Shown piece after piece: positions 1 to 7,733 of a DNA stretch of 40,607 bases (position 1 is its first letter; each line of letters opens with the position of its first letter). Made by a program: the position numbers and the translations under genes. Source of the DNA: Lachnospiraceae bacterium (GTDB lineage Bacteria; Bacillota; Clostridia; Lachnospirales; Lachnospiraceae); assembly GCA_014804425.1 (NCBI GenBank), contig JAAUZV010000012.1, positions 110,551 through 151,157 on the forward strand, given 5' to 3'. The notes under the pieces are model-generated. The model was not told the origin of the DNA. It worked only from the letters and a program-made list of their open reading frames with translations, and did not search any database.

Positions 1-1008
1 AAGGGAACCTTAAAGGGTATTATCGATGTGCGTGACGGCAATAACAATGAGTATTTCCATGGCACGATCACCTCGATCGGACAAACGCAGCCTGATGCTG
101 ACGGAAAAAGGCGTCAGACCGCTACGGTAGAGGTGACGGCGGAATACCTGAAGGATTTAAATAAATCCAACTTGGCGGAATTCGGTAAGATTCGTCTTTA
201 TGATCAGGAAGTATGTTACGATAACTTTACATTCTCATATGACGCAGCAACGGATAAGTACTATTACACGTTTGAGATAAGCGACCCCAATGCGGCGCTG
301 AACAGCAGCAAGATCGGAAAAGAAGCTGCGGTCGGGGTGGGAAATCGGTATCAGGGTATTCCTTATTATATGCAGCAGATGAGCGAGTGGCTCCGGGAGT
401 ATTCTCAAGCGTTTAACAAGATTGTGGCGCAGGAGGGCTCGGTTGACGGTTATGGCGATCAGGCGAAGAACCTGTTTGTGGCGAACAGTCTGACGGGTGA
501 TTTTCAGTATAACTGCGCCGGCGAACCGGATAAGGTGGATGCGAATGGAAATCCGGTAAGCTATTCGATCAAAAGTACGGACAATGCCTATTATCGGATC
601 ACGGCGGGAAGTGTTGACATTGACACGGCGATCAACCGGGATGCAGCACTGCTCGGAACGCATACGGTGGCTACCGCAGGACAGGACAAATATGATATCG
701 TGGAGCAGATGATCGATCTGCATACGAACAAAAGCAGAATGAGTTTCCGCGGCTGTTCCGCAGAAGAATTTTTGCAGTGCATTTTATCGGACATTACTTT
801 GAATACGGGAGCTGCGAGAACGTTTCACGACAAGTACGATGAGCTTGGAAACACGATCGATAATCTCAGACTTTCCGTGTCGGGTGTGGATAAGGATGAG
901 GAGGGTGTCGATCTGGTAAAATATCAGAACGCTTATACGCTCGCATCCAAGATGATCAATTGCTTTACGGAAATTTATGACAGACTGATACTACAGACCG
1001 GCGTTTGA
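1..1008 (+). CDS. flgK: Flagellar hook-associated protein 1 FlgK, C-terminal part (5' truncated by window edge)
   Basis: The frame is open from base 1, so this is the last 335 residues of a longer gene whose start lies outside the window. FlgK forms the first hook-filament junction ring outside the cell. The opening residues read KGTLKGIIDVRDG, matching the conserved segment where FlgK proteins turn into their central domain. The C-terminus (VKYQNAYTLASKMI, then an amphipathic helix) is the D0 helix that FlgK shares with the hook and rod proteins. FlgL follows 21 bp downstream and completes the junction, so the two are almost certainly cotranscribed. The GTG at 28 is internal and not a start. 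The assignment is secure from the C-terminal motif plus the neighbour order. Confidence 0.93.
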   Translation, partial: KGTLKGIIDVRDGNNNEYFHGTITSIGQTQPDADGKRRQTATVEVTAEYLKDLNKSNLAEFGKIRLYDQEVCYDNFTFSYDAATDKYYYTFEISDPNAALNSSKIGKEAAVGVGNRYQGIPYYMQQMSEWLREYSQAFNKIVAQEGSVDGYGDQAKNLFVANSLTGDFQYNCAGEPDKVDANGNPVSYSIKSTDNAYYRITAGSVDIDTAINRDAALLGTHTVATAGQDKYDIVEQMIDLHTNKSRMSFRGCSAEEFLQCILSDITLNTGAARTFHDKYDELGNTIDNLRLSVSGVDKDEEGVDLVKYQNAYTLASKMINCFTEIYDRLILQTGV

Positions 1009-1029
1009 GCTTAAGAAAGGAAGGCTGCT

Positions 1030-2586
1030 ATGCGAATTACAAATAAGATCATGCAGAATAATTCCCTGCGGAATATCAATACGAATAAGGAGCTGCAGAG
1101 CCAGTTAAGCATTCAGATGCAGACCGGTAATAAGCTGACAAGACCGTCCGATGATCCGGTGGTTGCAATCCGTTCCCTGCGACTTTCGACAAACTTAACG
1201 AAGGTGACGCAGTATAATGAAAAGAATGCGACGGATGCCGAGAGCTGGATGAAGGCAACGGAGGACGCAATTTTTGCGGGCGAGGAGCTGATCCAGGCGA
1301 TGTATACGTTATGCAACAGTTCCACGAGTGATGATAAGAATACCGCGAATTATCAGGCGGCGCTTCTGGAGTTACAGCAGAGCGCAAAGGAATTCTATGA
1401 TACCGGCGATACGGATTTTGGCGGACGAAATGTATTTACGGGCTACCGGACGGAGTCGAAATTACAGTTTCAGGCAGGTGAAACGTTAGAGTATCGTATC
1501 ACTGAGGAGTTCACGCTGAAGGACTTGCAGACGCGGACGCATATTAACACAAAGGATCCCAATAATACCAATCCGGATGGTGATATTTTCGGTTATACGG
1601 AAGCAGCAGGATTTACGGTGGATGAGACGATGGTCGTGCCGGAAGAGTATACGCGTTTCCGACTTGCCTATGATGATCTGAGAGATTTTTCGGATCAGAT
1701 TGATCCGTATGTCCCGATATTCAAGTATCCTAATCCGGCTGATCCAGCAGCAGATGCAGATGGATATGTTTCCCTTGGTCTAGTTATCAAAAATTCAACA
1801 GATCCGGAAGCTTATACACCGGATGACGACAAGGCATATCTCCTTGCGGATACCGGAGAAGTGATTTTCGGAAAGGCGGTCATTGATGCGATGTCGGCGC
1901 TTCCTAATACGACAACCTTTTCCATTGAATATGAGAAGCATGAATGGGTTACGGGGGATTTAAGACCGGAGCATTATTTTGACTGTTCTGTTAAGACGGA
2001 TAAGGTGGATAATGGCGGAAATCCGGTGTGGCTGGATTATGAATCGGGCAGTAAACAGAGGATCGAGTATGATCTGGGGGCAAATCAGTCTCTTCAGGTA
2101 AACACGGTTGCCGGTGAGGTATATGTTCATGACGTCGGACGTGACGTGGAAGACCTTGAGGTCGCGATCAATCAGTTGGCGAAGCTTGACGACATCGTGA
2201 CCAGTCTCGAGGAAAAGATAGCGTCCCTGTCGGAAGGGGCAGATTTAGATGCGGCAAACCTGCAGCTGGATGCGGCAAAGAAGGCGCAGAGTCTTGTCAA
2301 GGATCAGGTGCAGAAGCTGTTCGGTTCGACCATGACAAGCATGAAGACCTACCAGGATCTGGTCAATCTTGCGGGGACGAACGTCGGTACGAGGGGTGCG
2401 CGCTTAGATTTGATCAAGAACCGGCTGGAGGGCCAGCAGGCAACCTTTAAGGAGCTTTACATCAACAACAATCATAAGGAAATTGAGGACTCGACGACGG
2501 AGCTTGCCAGCGCAAAACTCACTTACGATGCGGCGCTTTCCGCAACGGCAAAGATTTTGCAGACGAGTCTGATGAACTATATCTAA
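1030..2586 (+). CDS. flgL: Flagellar hook-associated protein 3 FlgL, enlarged
   Basis: FlgL is the second junction protein between hook and filament. The N-terminus (MRITNKIMQNNSLRNINTN, then GNKLTRPSDDPVVAIRSLRL) is the flagellin-like D0/D1 helix pair. The C-terminus (GTNVGTRGARLDLIKNRL to the end) is the matching C-terminal helix. At 518 residues it is clearly longer than the roughly 300 residues of enterobacterial FlgL. The extra length sits in the middle (about residues 150-380), the part predicted to face outward, and is acidic and rich in Pro, Tyr and Asp. The start at 1030 follows AAGAAAGGAAGG with good spacing. Flanked by flgK and fliW. Confidence 0.95.
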   Translation: MRITNKIMQNNSLRNINTNKELQSQLSIQMQTGNKLTRPSDDPVVAIRSLRLSTNLTKVTQYNEKNATDAESWMKATEDAIFAGEELIQAMYTLCNSSTSDDKNTANYQAALLELQQSAKEFYDTGDTDFGGRNVFTGYRTESKLQFQAGETLEYRITEEFTLKDLQTRTHINTKDPNNTNPDGDIFGYTEAAGFTVDETMVVPEEYTRFRLAYDDLRDFSDQIDPYVPIFKYPNPADPAADADGYVSLGLVIKNSTDPEAYTPDDDKAYLLADTGEVIFGKAVIDAMSALPNTTTFSIEYEKHEWVTGDLRPEHYFDCSVKTDKVDNGGNPVWLDYESGSKQRIEYDLGANQSLQVNTVAGEVYVHDVGRDVEDLEVAINQLAKLDDIVTSLEEKIASLSEGADLDAANLQLDAAKKAQSLVKDQVQKLFGSTMTSMKTYQDLVNLAGTNVGTRGARLDLIKNRLEGQQATFKELYINNNHKEIEDSTTELASAKLTYDAALSATAKILQTSLMNYI

Positions 2587-2634
2587 CAAAAAATAGGGTT
2601 AATGAATAACCTTAGGAAAGAGAGGCATGATGCT

Positions 2635-3096
2635 ATGAAAATGAAAACAAGAATTTTCGGGGAAGTGGACATTGATGAGAGCAAGATCATCCGGTTTGTA
2701 AACGGGATCATCGGGTTTCCCAATCTGACGGAGTTTGCACTGATCCATGATGAGGAAAAGGGTTCCCAGACATCGGTACGATGGCTGCAGTCCCTGCAGG
2801 AGGAAGGCTTTGCCATGCCGGTCATTGATCCGCTGTTGGTGATGTCAGATTACAATCCGCAGGTGGAGGATGAACTCTTAAAACCGGTCGGCAGCTTAGA
2901 TGACGACCAACTGTTGGTACTGGTAACACTGACCGTGCCGCGCGACCTGACGAAAATGTCAGTGAACTTAAAGGCGCCGATCGTTGTGAATGCTGCGAAG
3001 CGGAAAGCATGCCAGATTGTTGCAGAGGGCGATGAGTATGTCGTAAAATATCCGATCTACGATATTCTTCAAGCCTCAAAGAAAGCGGGTGAGTGA
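2635..3096 (+). CDS. fliW: Flagellar assembly factor FliW
   Basis: FliW is a small cytoplasmic protein that binds flagellin and also CsrA; when flagellin is exported, freed FliW sequesters CsrA and lets flagellin be translated (known from Bacillus subtilis). The sequence has the family signature FGEVDIDESKIIRFVNGIIGFP near the N-terminus, here split by one family-typical loop, and a FLVLxxVTVP-like stretch (LLVLVTLTVP) in the middle. I place the start at the ATG at 2635 (153 residues) because GAGAGG lies 9 nt upstream; the in-frame ATG at 2602 has no ribosome-binding site and adds 11 non-family residues. The stop almost touches csrA, the usual fliW-csrA coupling. Confidence 0.95.
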   Translation: MKMKTRIFGEVDIDESKIIRFVNGIIGFPNLTEFALIHDEEKGSQTSVRWLQSLQEEGFAMPVIDPLLVMSDYNPQVEDELLKPVGSLDDDQLLVLVTLTVPRDLTKMSVNLKAPIVVNAAKRKACQIVAEGDEYVVKYPIYDILQASKKAGE

Positions 3097-3098
3097 TT

Positions 3099-3314
3099 AT
3101 GTTGGCATTATCCCGTAAAAAAAATGAGGCAATCGTCATCAACAACAATGTGGAGATCACGATACTTGAGATCAAAGGTGAGCAGGTGAAGCTCGGTATC
3201 AGCGCGCCGAAGGAGGTTCCCGTATACCGCAAGGAGGTCTACCTGCAGATACAGGAATCCAACAAGAATGCCATGAGCATTGACGCAGAAGCGCTTTCCA
3301 AGCTTTTTCAGTAG
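3099..3314 (+). CDS. csrA: Carbon storage regulator / translational repressor CsrA
   Basis: A 71-residue RNA-binding homodimer. The N-terminus MLALSRKKNEAIVINNN and the middle VKLGISAPKEVPVYRKEVY are the diagnostic CsrA strands, including the RNA-contacting Leu4/Arg6 region and the arginine of VYRKE. The start is the ATG at 3099, two bases after the fliW stop; the upstream in-frame GTG at 3093 would add MI ahead of the invariant MLxLSRK. CsrA binds GGA in hairpin loops to block ribosome access, chiefly of flagellin mRNA in Firmicutes. Matching target hairpins are visible in this window upstream of flaG and hag. An intrinsic terminator follows. Confidence 0.97.
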   Translation: MLALSRKKNEAIVINNNVEITILEIKGEQVKLGISAPKEVPVYRKEVYLQIQESNKNAMSIDAEALSKLFQ

Positions 3315-3374
3315 CAGATAACGGTTTTTAGTACTTTTGCTGCGTCAAACGACAAAATGGCGGTTAGAACAGAC

Positions 3375-3410
3375 AAAAAATGTTTATAGAGATATAAACA
3401 TTTTTTTGTT
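3375..3410 (+). terminator. Intrinsic terminator after csrA
   Basis: TGTTTATA (3381-3388), loop GAGA, TATAAACA (3393-3400), extended by A6/T6 pairing and followed by a T-rich run. It ends the flgK-flgL-fliW-csrA transcript. The right arm contains the -35 TAAA of the next promoter. Confidence 0.85.
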
Positions 3411-3422
3411 TTTCACCGATAT
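3395..3422 (+). promoter_or_regulatory. Sigma-D (sigma-28) promoter of the flaG-fliD operon
   Basis: TAAA at 3395-3398, a 16-bp spacer, then ACCGATAT at 3415-3422. The B. subtilis sigma-D consensus is TAAA-N14-16-GCCGATAT, so 11 of 12 positions match. It lies 80 bp ahead of flaG. Transcription should start near 3429, giving a leader of about 70 nt with a GCCGAA/TTCGGC hairpin at 3435-3454. Confidence 0.85.
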
Positions 3423-3479
3423 AGCATACAGAGAGCCGAAAAAATTAATTCGGCAGCAACGATACCTATATCATACAGC

Positions 3480-3497
3480 AATCACACGGAGGTGATT
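3480..3497 (+). promoter_or_regulatory. Candidate CsrA-binding hairpin enclosing the flaG ribosome-binding site
   Basis: AATCAC (3480-3485) pairs perfectly with GTGATT (3492-3497) around the hexaloop ACGGAG (3486-3491). ANGGAN in a six-base loop is the optimal CsrA site. The GGAG of the loop is also part of the Shine-Dalgarno sequence of flaG (ATG at 3502), so binding would block initiation. The binding itself is inferred. Confidence 0.7.
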
Positions 3498-3501
3498 AAT
3501 C

Positions 3502-3936
3502 ATGGCAATTGAAGCAGTTAACGGAGCAATATCTTATCAGTCACAGAATTATGTGCCACCTAAGCCGACAACCGGTTCAGAGGCAGGCGCCACGGAGGGC
3601 GCAGCGCAGGATATTGCGGTCAATGTCGACCAGACGACGGCGGCAGTCGTGAAAACACAGGAGTCCGATTCGAACGGGCAAGATGGCGGCAGCAGGCAGT
3701 CAGCAGACAGCAGGGAAGGGAAAGAGCAGGTCAAAAAGGCAATTGCGGAGTTGAATAAGAATTCGCAGAACTCGGAGGTTCAGTTTGGAGTTCATGAGGA
3801 TACGAACCGTATTACTCTGAAGATCGTTGACAAGGAGACCAAGGAGACCATCAAGGAATTTCCGGCGGAGAAGACGCTGGATATGATCGCAAAGGCATGG
3901 GAGCTTGCAGGTCTGCTTGTGGACGAGAAACGATAA
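3502..3936 (+). CDS. flaG: Flagellar protein FlaG
   Basis: FlaG proteins are small and coded next to fliD; in other bacteria they influence filament length, with the biochemical role unclear. The C-terminal half (VQFGVHEDTNRITLKIVDKETKETIKEFP and LDMIAKAWELAGLLVDEKR, here abbreviated by two motifs) is the FlaG domain, with the conserved 'I(K/R)xIPxEkxLdm' pattern as IKEFPAEKTLDM. The first 75 residues are low-complexity (Thr, Ala, Gly, Gln, Ser) and probably disordered. The start ATG at 3502 follows ACGGAGG 11 bp upstream. It is the first gene after a sigma-D promoter, and a CsrA-type hairpin covers its ribosome-binding site. Confidence 0.9.
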   Translation: MAIEAVNGAISYQSQNYVPPKPTTGSEAGATEGAAQDIAVNVDQTTAAVVKTQESDSNGQDGGSRQSADSREGKEQVKKAIAELNKNSQNSEVQFGVHEDTNRITLKIVDKETKETIKEFPAEKTLDMIAKAWELAGLLVDEKR

Positions 3937-4010
3937 CGGATATTCTGGCTGTTATATCAGGAAAGTGAGAATCAATTTTTCATAGTACAGAATAAGAATG
4001 GAGGTTTAAC

Positions 4011-6467
4011 ATGTCGATAAAGATCACAGGTATGAATTCCGGTTTGGATACGGACGCAATCGTCAGAGAGCTGGTTTCTGCAGCGAGCACGAAGAAGGAG
4101 ACGCTGGAGAAGGCACAGACGAAGCTGGAGTGGAAGCAGGATGCATGGAAAGACTTGAACAAGAAGATCAAGAGCTTTCAGGCTACGATCAGCAACCTTC
4201 GCTGGTCCGATGCGTTCAGAAAAAAGACAACGTCTGTTTCTAACAGCAGTCTTGCGTCAATCGTGACAGGGGATAATGCGGTAAACGGTTCTCAGACACT
4301 GGTTGTCAAGCAGCTTGCAAAAGCGGGATATCTGACAGGCGGCAGACTGAGCGAGAATAAAAGTGTAAAAGGGAAGACAACCTTAAGCCAGTTGACGAAG
4401 AACTCTGCAACGGCACTTGGTGAGAATGAAAAAGCAAGCATCACCGTTAAAGTAAACGGCAAGACGACCAACATTGACCTGACAGGTTCGTCTACCATAG
4501 ATGATGTCGTATCTAAGTTAAACAGTGCGGGTGTAACGGCAAGCTTTGATCAGACGAATCAGAGGTTCTTTATCAGTACGGATAAGAGCGGAAACGGTGG
4601 GGATTTCCAGTTAAGCGCGAATGATATAAACGGTTTAAAGGCACTTTCCGGTTTGGGTCTGCTCACGCAGGAAGAGCTCAATAAGAATGCGGCGGCGAAC
4701 TCGGAGTATGCAGCACTTTATGATTCGACAAACGGTGCGCTTGACCAGACCGCAGCGGCGTCTTATATCACGGCGCGTGCAGATTCCTATGCTGCATCCA
4801 TGCAGAAAGCGTTGGCGAATGCTGAGGCGATGCAGGGATATATTGATACGATTGCTTCGTTAAAGAGCGACTGGGACGAGAATCCGATGAAGCAGTCTTA
4901 TGAGGATGCCATTGCCAAATACACTGACAAGAATGGCTTGAACGAGGCGAAGAAGAATCTTGAGGAAGATCGCAAGGTTTGGGCGGAGAAGACGGAATAC
5001 CTGAATCTCAGTGATAAGAAGAATGCCGGTGAGGAACTTTCCGAGGCGGAGCAGAATCGCCTTGATGAGCTGACCGGCACATATGGAGGTCAGACGTTCA
5101 CGAAGGATGATCTTGACGCAGAGGCAACAAGACTTGCTGATACACAGAGCGAGATTACGGCTGCGGAGAACGCATTTAAGAGCTATGACAGTCTTCAGGC
5201 TGCGATCAAAACGCAGGAGAATGCAATTGCTGCGACTGCAAAGAACGCTAAGATTCTCAATGATTATTATGCACAGGCAAACGCAGATCAGCTCGATGCG
5301 ATCGCCGGCGATACTTATAGCGAGAAACTGGATAATATTAAAGCGCAGATCACTCAGGCAGTTGCAAACGGAGATGATACGAGCAGTCTGGATGCTATGA
5401 ATTCATTGCTCTCCAAGATGGTGGCAAACGAGGAGCTTTATACCAATCCGGAAGTGGATCCTGCTGATCTTGCTTATGATGCGGCGGCGGGACTTCGCAA
5501 CAGAGCGGTCAGTGCACTTACAAGCGAGTCACAGACAGCATATGAGGCTGTCAATAACGCCGGTATGTATCTGCAGGGCGCGTCCGCTACGGCAGTACGC
5601 GTGACGGGACAGGATGCCATCATTGAGTTAAACGGCGCTGAGTTTACGTCAAGCAGCAATAGTTTCTCTATCAATGGACTGACTATCACAGCGAAGGGCT
5701 TAAGCAATATAACCGGAACGGATGAGGAAGGAAAACCGGTTTACGAGCAGGCACAGATTACGACACAGGATGATGTTGACGGCATCTATAAGATGATCAA
5801 GAATGTCATCAAAGAGTATAACGAACTCATCAAAGAGATTGATACACTTTATAATGCAGCGTCGGCGAAGGATTATGAACCGCTGACTGATGATGAAAAA
5901 GCGGCAATGTCCGATGATGAGATCGAGAAGTGGGAAGAAAAGATCAAGGGCGCTTTGCTTCGCCATGATTCAGAGCTTGGTTCCGTTAGGAACATGCTCA
6001 AGGAATCTATTTCAGCGAGCTTTACGATCGGTGGAAAGAAATATTCGCTTGCAGATTTTGGTATTTTCACTCAAGGTTATTTCGAGGCGGAAGACAATGA
6101 GCGGAGTATGCTCCATATTGATGGCGATTCCGAGGATGAAGTGTCTTCCGGCAACAAGGACCTGCTGAGAAAAATGATCGCGTCAGATCCCAATGCGGTG
6201 AGCAAGTTCTTTAATCAGTTTGCGGATAATCTGTATGAGAAGATGCGGAAGGCATCAACATCCTTAAAAGGTGTCCGCAGCTATGGCAACTTCTATTCTG
6301 ACAAGACACTGACCACGCAGTATGACGATTATAAATCAAAGATTAAGAAGCAGGAAGATAAGGTGGCCAAACTGGAGGATAAATATTATAAGATGTTCTC
6401 CAGCATGGAAACAGCGATGGCGAAGGTCAATTCGACGTCCAGTTATATCAGCAGCATGTTTGGTTAA
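4011..6467 (+). CDS. fliD: Flagellar filament cap protein FliD, enlarged
   Basis: FliD forms the cap at the filament tip that guides flagellin folding. The N-terminus MSIKITGMNSGLDTDAIV is the classic FliD opening, and the C-terminal third (DDVDGIYKMIKNVIKEYNELIKEI split over residues about 585-610, then a coiled coil to SYISSMFG) is the FliD C-terminal domain. At 818 residues it is far above the usual 450-550. The additional stretch, about residues 230-510, is predicted helical and acidic, with coiled-coil heptads around KKNLEEDRKVWAEK. AATGGAGG precedes the ATG by 7 nt. It lies 74 bp after flaG with no promoter between, and fliS follows. Confidence 0.95.
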   Translation: MSIKITGMNSGLDTDAIVRELVSAASTKKETLEKAQTKLEWKQDAWKDLNKKIKSFQATISNLRWSDAFRKKTTSVSNSSLASIVTGDNAVNGSQTLVVKQLAKAGYLTGGRLSENKSVKGKTTLSQLTKNSATALGENEKASITVKVNGKTTNIDLTGSSTIDDVVSKLNSAGVTASFDQTNQRFFISTDKSGNGGDFQLSANDINGLKALSGLGLLTQEELNKNAAANSEYAALYDSTNGALDQTAAASYITARADSYAASMQKALANAEAMQGYIDTIASLKSDWDENPMKQSYEDAIAKYTDKNGLNEAKKNLEEDRKVWAEKTEYLNLSDKKNAGEELSEAEQNRLDELTGTYGGQTFTKDDLDAEATRLADTQSEITAAENAFKSYDSLQAAIKTQENAIAATAKNAKILNDYYAQANADQLDAIAGDTYSEKLDNIKAQITQAVANGDDTSSLDAMNSLLSKMVANEELYTNPEVDPADLAYDAAAGLRNRAVSALTSESQTAYEAVNNAGMYLQGASATAVRVTGQDAIIELNGAEFTSSSNSFSINGLTITAKGLSNITGTDEEGKPVYEQAQITTQDDVDGIYKMIKNVIKEYNELIKEIDTLYNAASAKDYEPLTDDEKAAMSDDEIEKWEEKIKGALLRHDSELGSVRNMLKESISASFTIGGKKYSLADFGIFTQGYFEAEDNERSMLHIDGDSEDEVSSGNKDLLRKMIASDPNAVSKFFNQFADNLYEKMRKASTSLKGVRSYGNFYSDKTLTTQYDDYKSKIKKQEDKVAKLEDKYYKMFSSMETAMAKVNSTSSYISSMFG

Positions 6468-6489
6468 GCAATCTTTGGGGAGGAATAAC

Positions 6490-6900
6490 ATGATGTTAAA
6501 TAACCCATATGCGCAATATACAAATAATCGTATTGCGACAGCATCTCCGGGAGAACTGACATTGATGCTCTATGAGGGAGCGATTAAGTTTTGCAATATC
6601 GGGATCATTGCGATTGATGAGCAGAACATTCAGAAGTCGCATGATAATATTATGAAGGCGGAGGCGATCGTTCGCGAATTGCGTCTTACCCTAAATCATA
6701 AATATCCGATTGCAAATGACTTTGAAAATGTATATAATTATCTGATCAGAAGACTTCATGAAGCGAATATGCATAAGGATAAGGAGATTCTGGAGGAGGT
6801 AAATACGCATTTGAGAAGCATGCGTGATACTTGGAAGGAAGTTCTGCGCTTGTGCAGGTCGGGTGAAGCGAACGATCCGCAGGCACAGCTTCGGGCATAG
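6490..6900 (+). CDS. fliS: Flagellin export chaperone FliS
   Basis: FliS binds the C-terminus of unpolymerised flagellin and delivers it to the export gate. This 136-residue protein starts NPYAQYTNNRIATASPGELT, closely matching the family's N-PY-x-Y...TASP-x-EL-x-LMLY pattern, and continues LYEGAIKFCNIG. Two ATGs sit side by side at 6490 and 6493; GGGGAGG at 6477-6483 spaces better with 6493, and either is possible. The frame stays open upstream over fliD, but that extension overlaps fliD coding sequence and is not real. The gene sits 22 bp after fliD. Confidence 0.95.
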   Translation: MMLNNPYAQYTNNRIATASPGELTLMLYEGAIKFCNIGIIAIDEQNIQKSHDNIMKAEAIVRELRLTLNHKYPIANDFENVYNYLIRRLHEANMHKDKEILEEVNTHLRSMRDTWKEVLRLCRSGEANDPQAQLRA

Positions 6901-7022
6901 GGCGAAAGGGCATAAAACTTTAAGTGCGGGAGATGTGTTTTGCATAAGCTTTCAGGCGATGCGGTAACGAACGCTGTATGCGAAAACAGACTGACGTTGA
7001 GGTGTGAAAGACAGGGTATAAT

Positions 7023-7502
7023 ATGGCGGAGACAGAGCGTTATATACAGATTCTCATTGAGAGCCTAAAAAAGAAGAACGAGATATTGGATACTCTGCTT
7101 GCTTTGAATGCAAAGCAGGCAGAGATTGTCCGTACAGAGGACAGTCTCGATGAGTTTGATGCGCTTGTCGACAAAAAAGCGGAGCAGATTGCGATACTGG
7201 ATAAGCTGGATACGGGATTTGAGACGATTTATCAGCATGTGCGTCCCGAAGTGACACAGCATCCTGAGCGCTACAAGGAGCAGATCAAGGAGATTCAGAC
7301 TCTGATCACGGAGCTGACGGATCGTTCCGTGAAGGTAGAGACGACCGAGAAACGGAATAAGCTGGCCATAGAGCAGTATTTTTCGAAAGCCCGCAAAGAT
7401 CTGCATGAGTCACGCAAAAGCGTCAATGTGGCAAGCAGTTACTATAAGAGCATGACAAACACGCAGTATGTAGATCCGCAGATGATCAACTATAAGCAGT
7501 GA
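7023..7502 (+). CDS. FlgN/FliT-like flagellar export chaperone
   Basis: A 159-residue, almost entirely helical and charged protein lying between fliS and flagellin. The heptad-like helices (SLKKKNEILDTLLALN, then a long KEQIKEIQTLITELTDR segment) and the C-terminal Tyr/Asn-rich tail fit the FlgN family, which chaperones FlgK and FlgL; FliT, the FliD chaperone, is the alternative suggested by position. I cannot decide between the two without a profile search. The start ATG at 7023 overlaps a run AGACAGGGTATAAT. The 120 bp before it show no promoter I can defend. Confidence 0.75.
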   Translation: MAETERYIQILIESLKKKNEILDTLLALNAKQAEIVRTEDSLDEFDALVDKKAEQIAILDKLDTGFETIYQHVRPEVTQHPERYKEQIKEIQTLITELTDRSVKVETTEKRNKLAIEQYFSKARKDLHESRKSVNVASSYYKSMTNTQYVDPQMINYKQ

Positions 7503-7580
7503 AAAGGGTGCCTGTGAATGCATGCTTACCCGTGTTGCAAAAATTTTTCAAAAAATTTTAAAAAAAGTTATATAGCGGTA

Positions 7581-7607
7581 TAAAGTTTTGAAAACGCGTA
7601 CCGATAT
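7581..7607 (+). promoter_or_regulatory. Sigma-D (sigma-28) promoter of flagellin
   Basis: TAAA at 7581-7584, a 15-bp spacer, ACCGATAT at 7600-7607: 11 of 12 consensus positions and ideal spacing. Expected transcription start near 7614, leaving a leader of about 120 nt. The AT-rich run at 7540-7570 just upstream could act as an UP-like element. Confidence 0.9.
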
Positions 7608-7636
7608 ATATAGTGAGTAAAGGAATTACTTAACCG

Positions 7637-7675
7637 GTAACGAAACAAAAATACGTACGGTTGGCGTTTCGTTAC
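7637..7675 (+). promoter_or_regulatory. Long hairpin in the flagellin mRNA leader
   Basis: GTAACGAAAC (7637-7646) pairs perfectly with GTTTCGTTAC (7666-7675) around a 19-nt loop. It has no T-run and so is not a terminator. A role in mRNA stability or in displaying the downstream CsrA site is inference. Confidence 0.7.
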
Positions 7676-7693
7676 TACAACCAAATCACACGA

Positions 7694-7730
7694 GTGGCAG
7701 GGAAGCCACCGTAAATTCAAGGAGGAAAAG
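7694..7730 (+). promoter_or_regulatory. CsrA-binding hairpin plus Shine-Dalgarno site in the flagellin leader
   Basis: GTGGC (7694-7698) and GCCAC (7705-7709) enclose the hexaloop AGGGAA (7699-7704), a perfect ANGGAN. One more C-G and G-C pair can form across a bulged A at 7693. A second GGA-rich site, AAGGAGG, is the ribosome-binding site about 20 nt downstream. Two sites, one in a loop and one at the Shine-Dalgarno, reproduce the known B. subtilis hag arrangement in which a CsrA dimer bridges both. Confidence 0.85.
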
Positions 7731-7733
7731 ATT

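Noticed and set aside
6322..6489. Extension of fliS upstream through fliD
   Set aside because: It overlaps the FliD coding region in another frame, and FliS homology begins only at 6490/6493.
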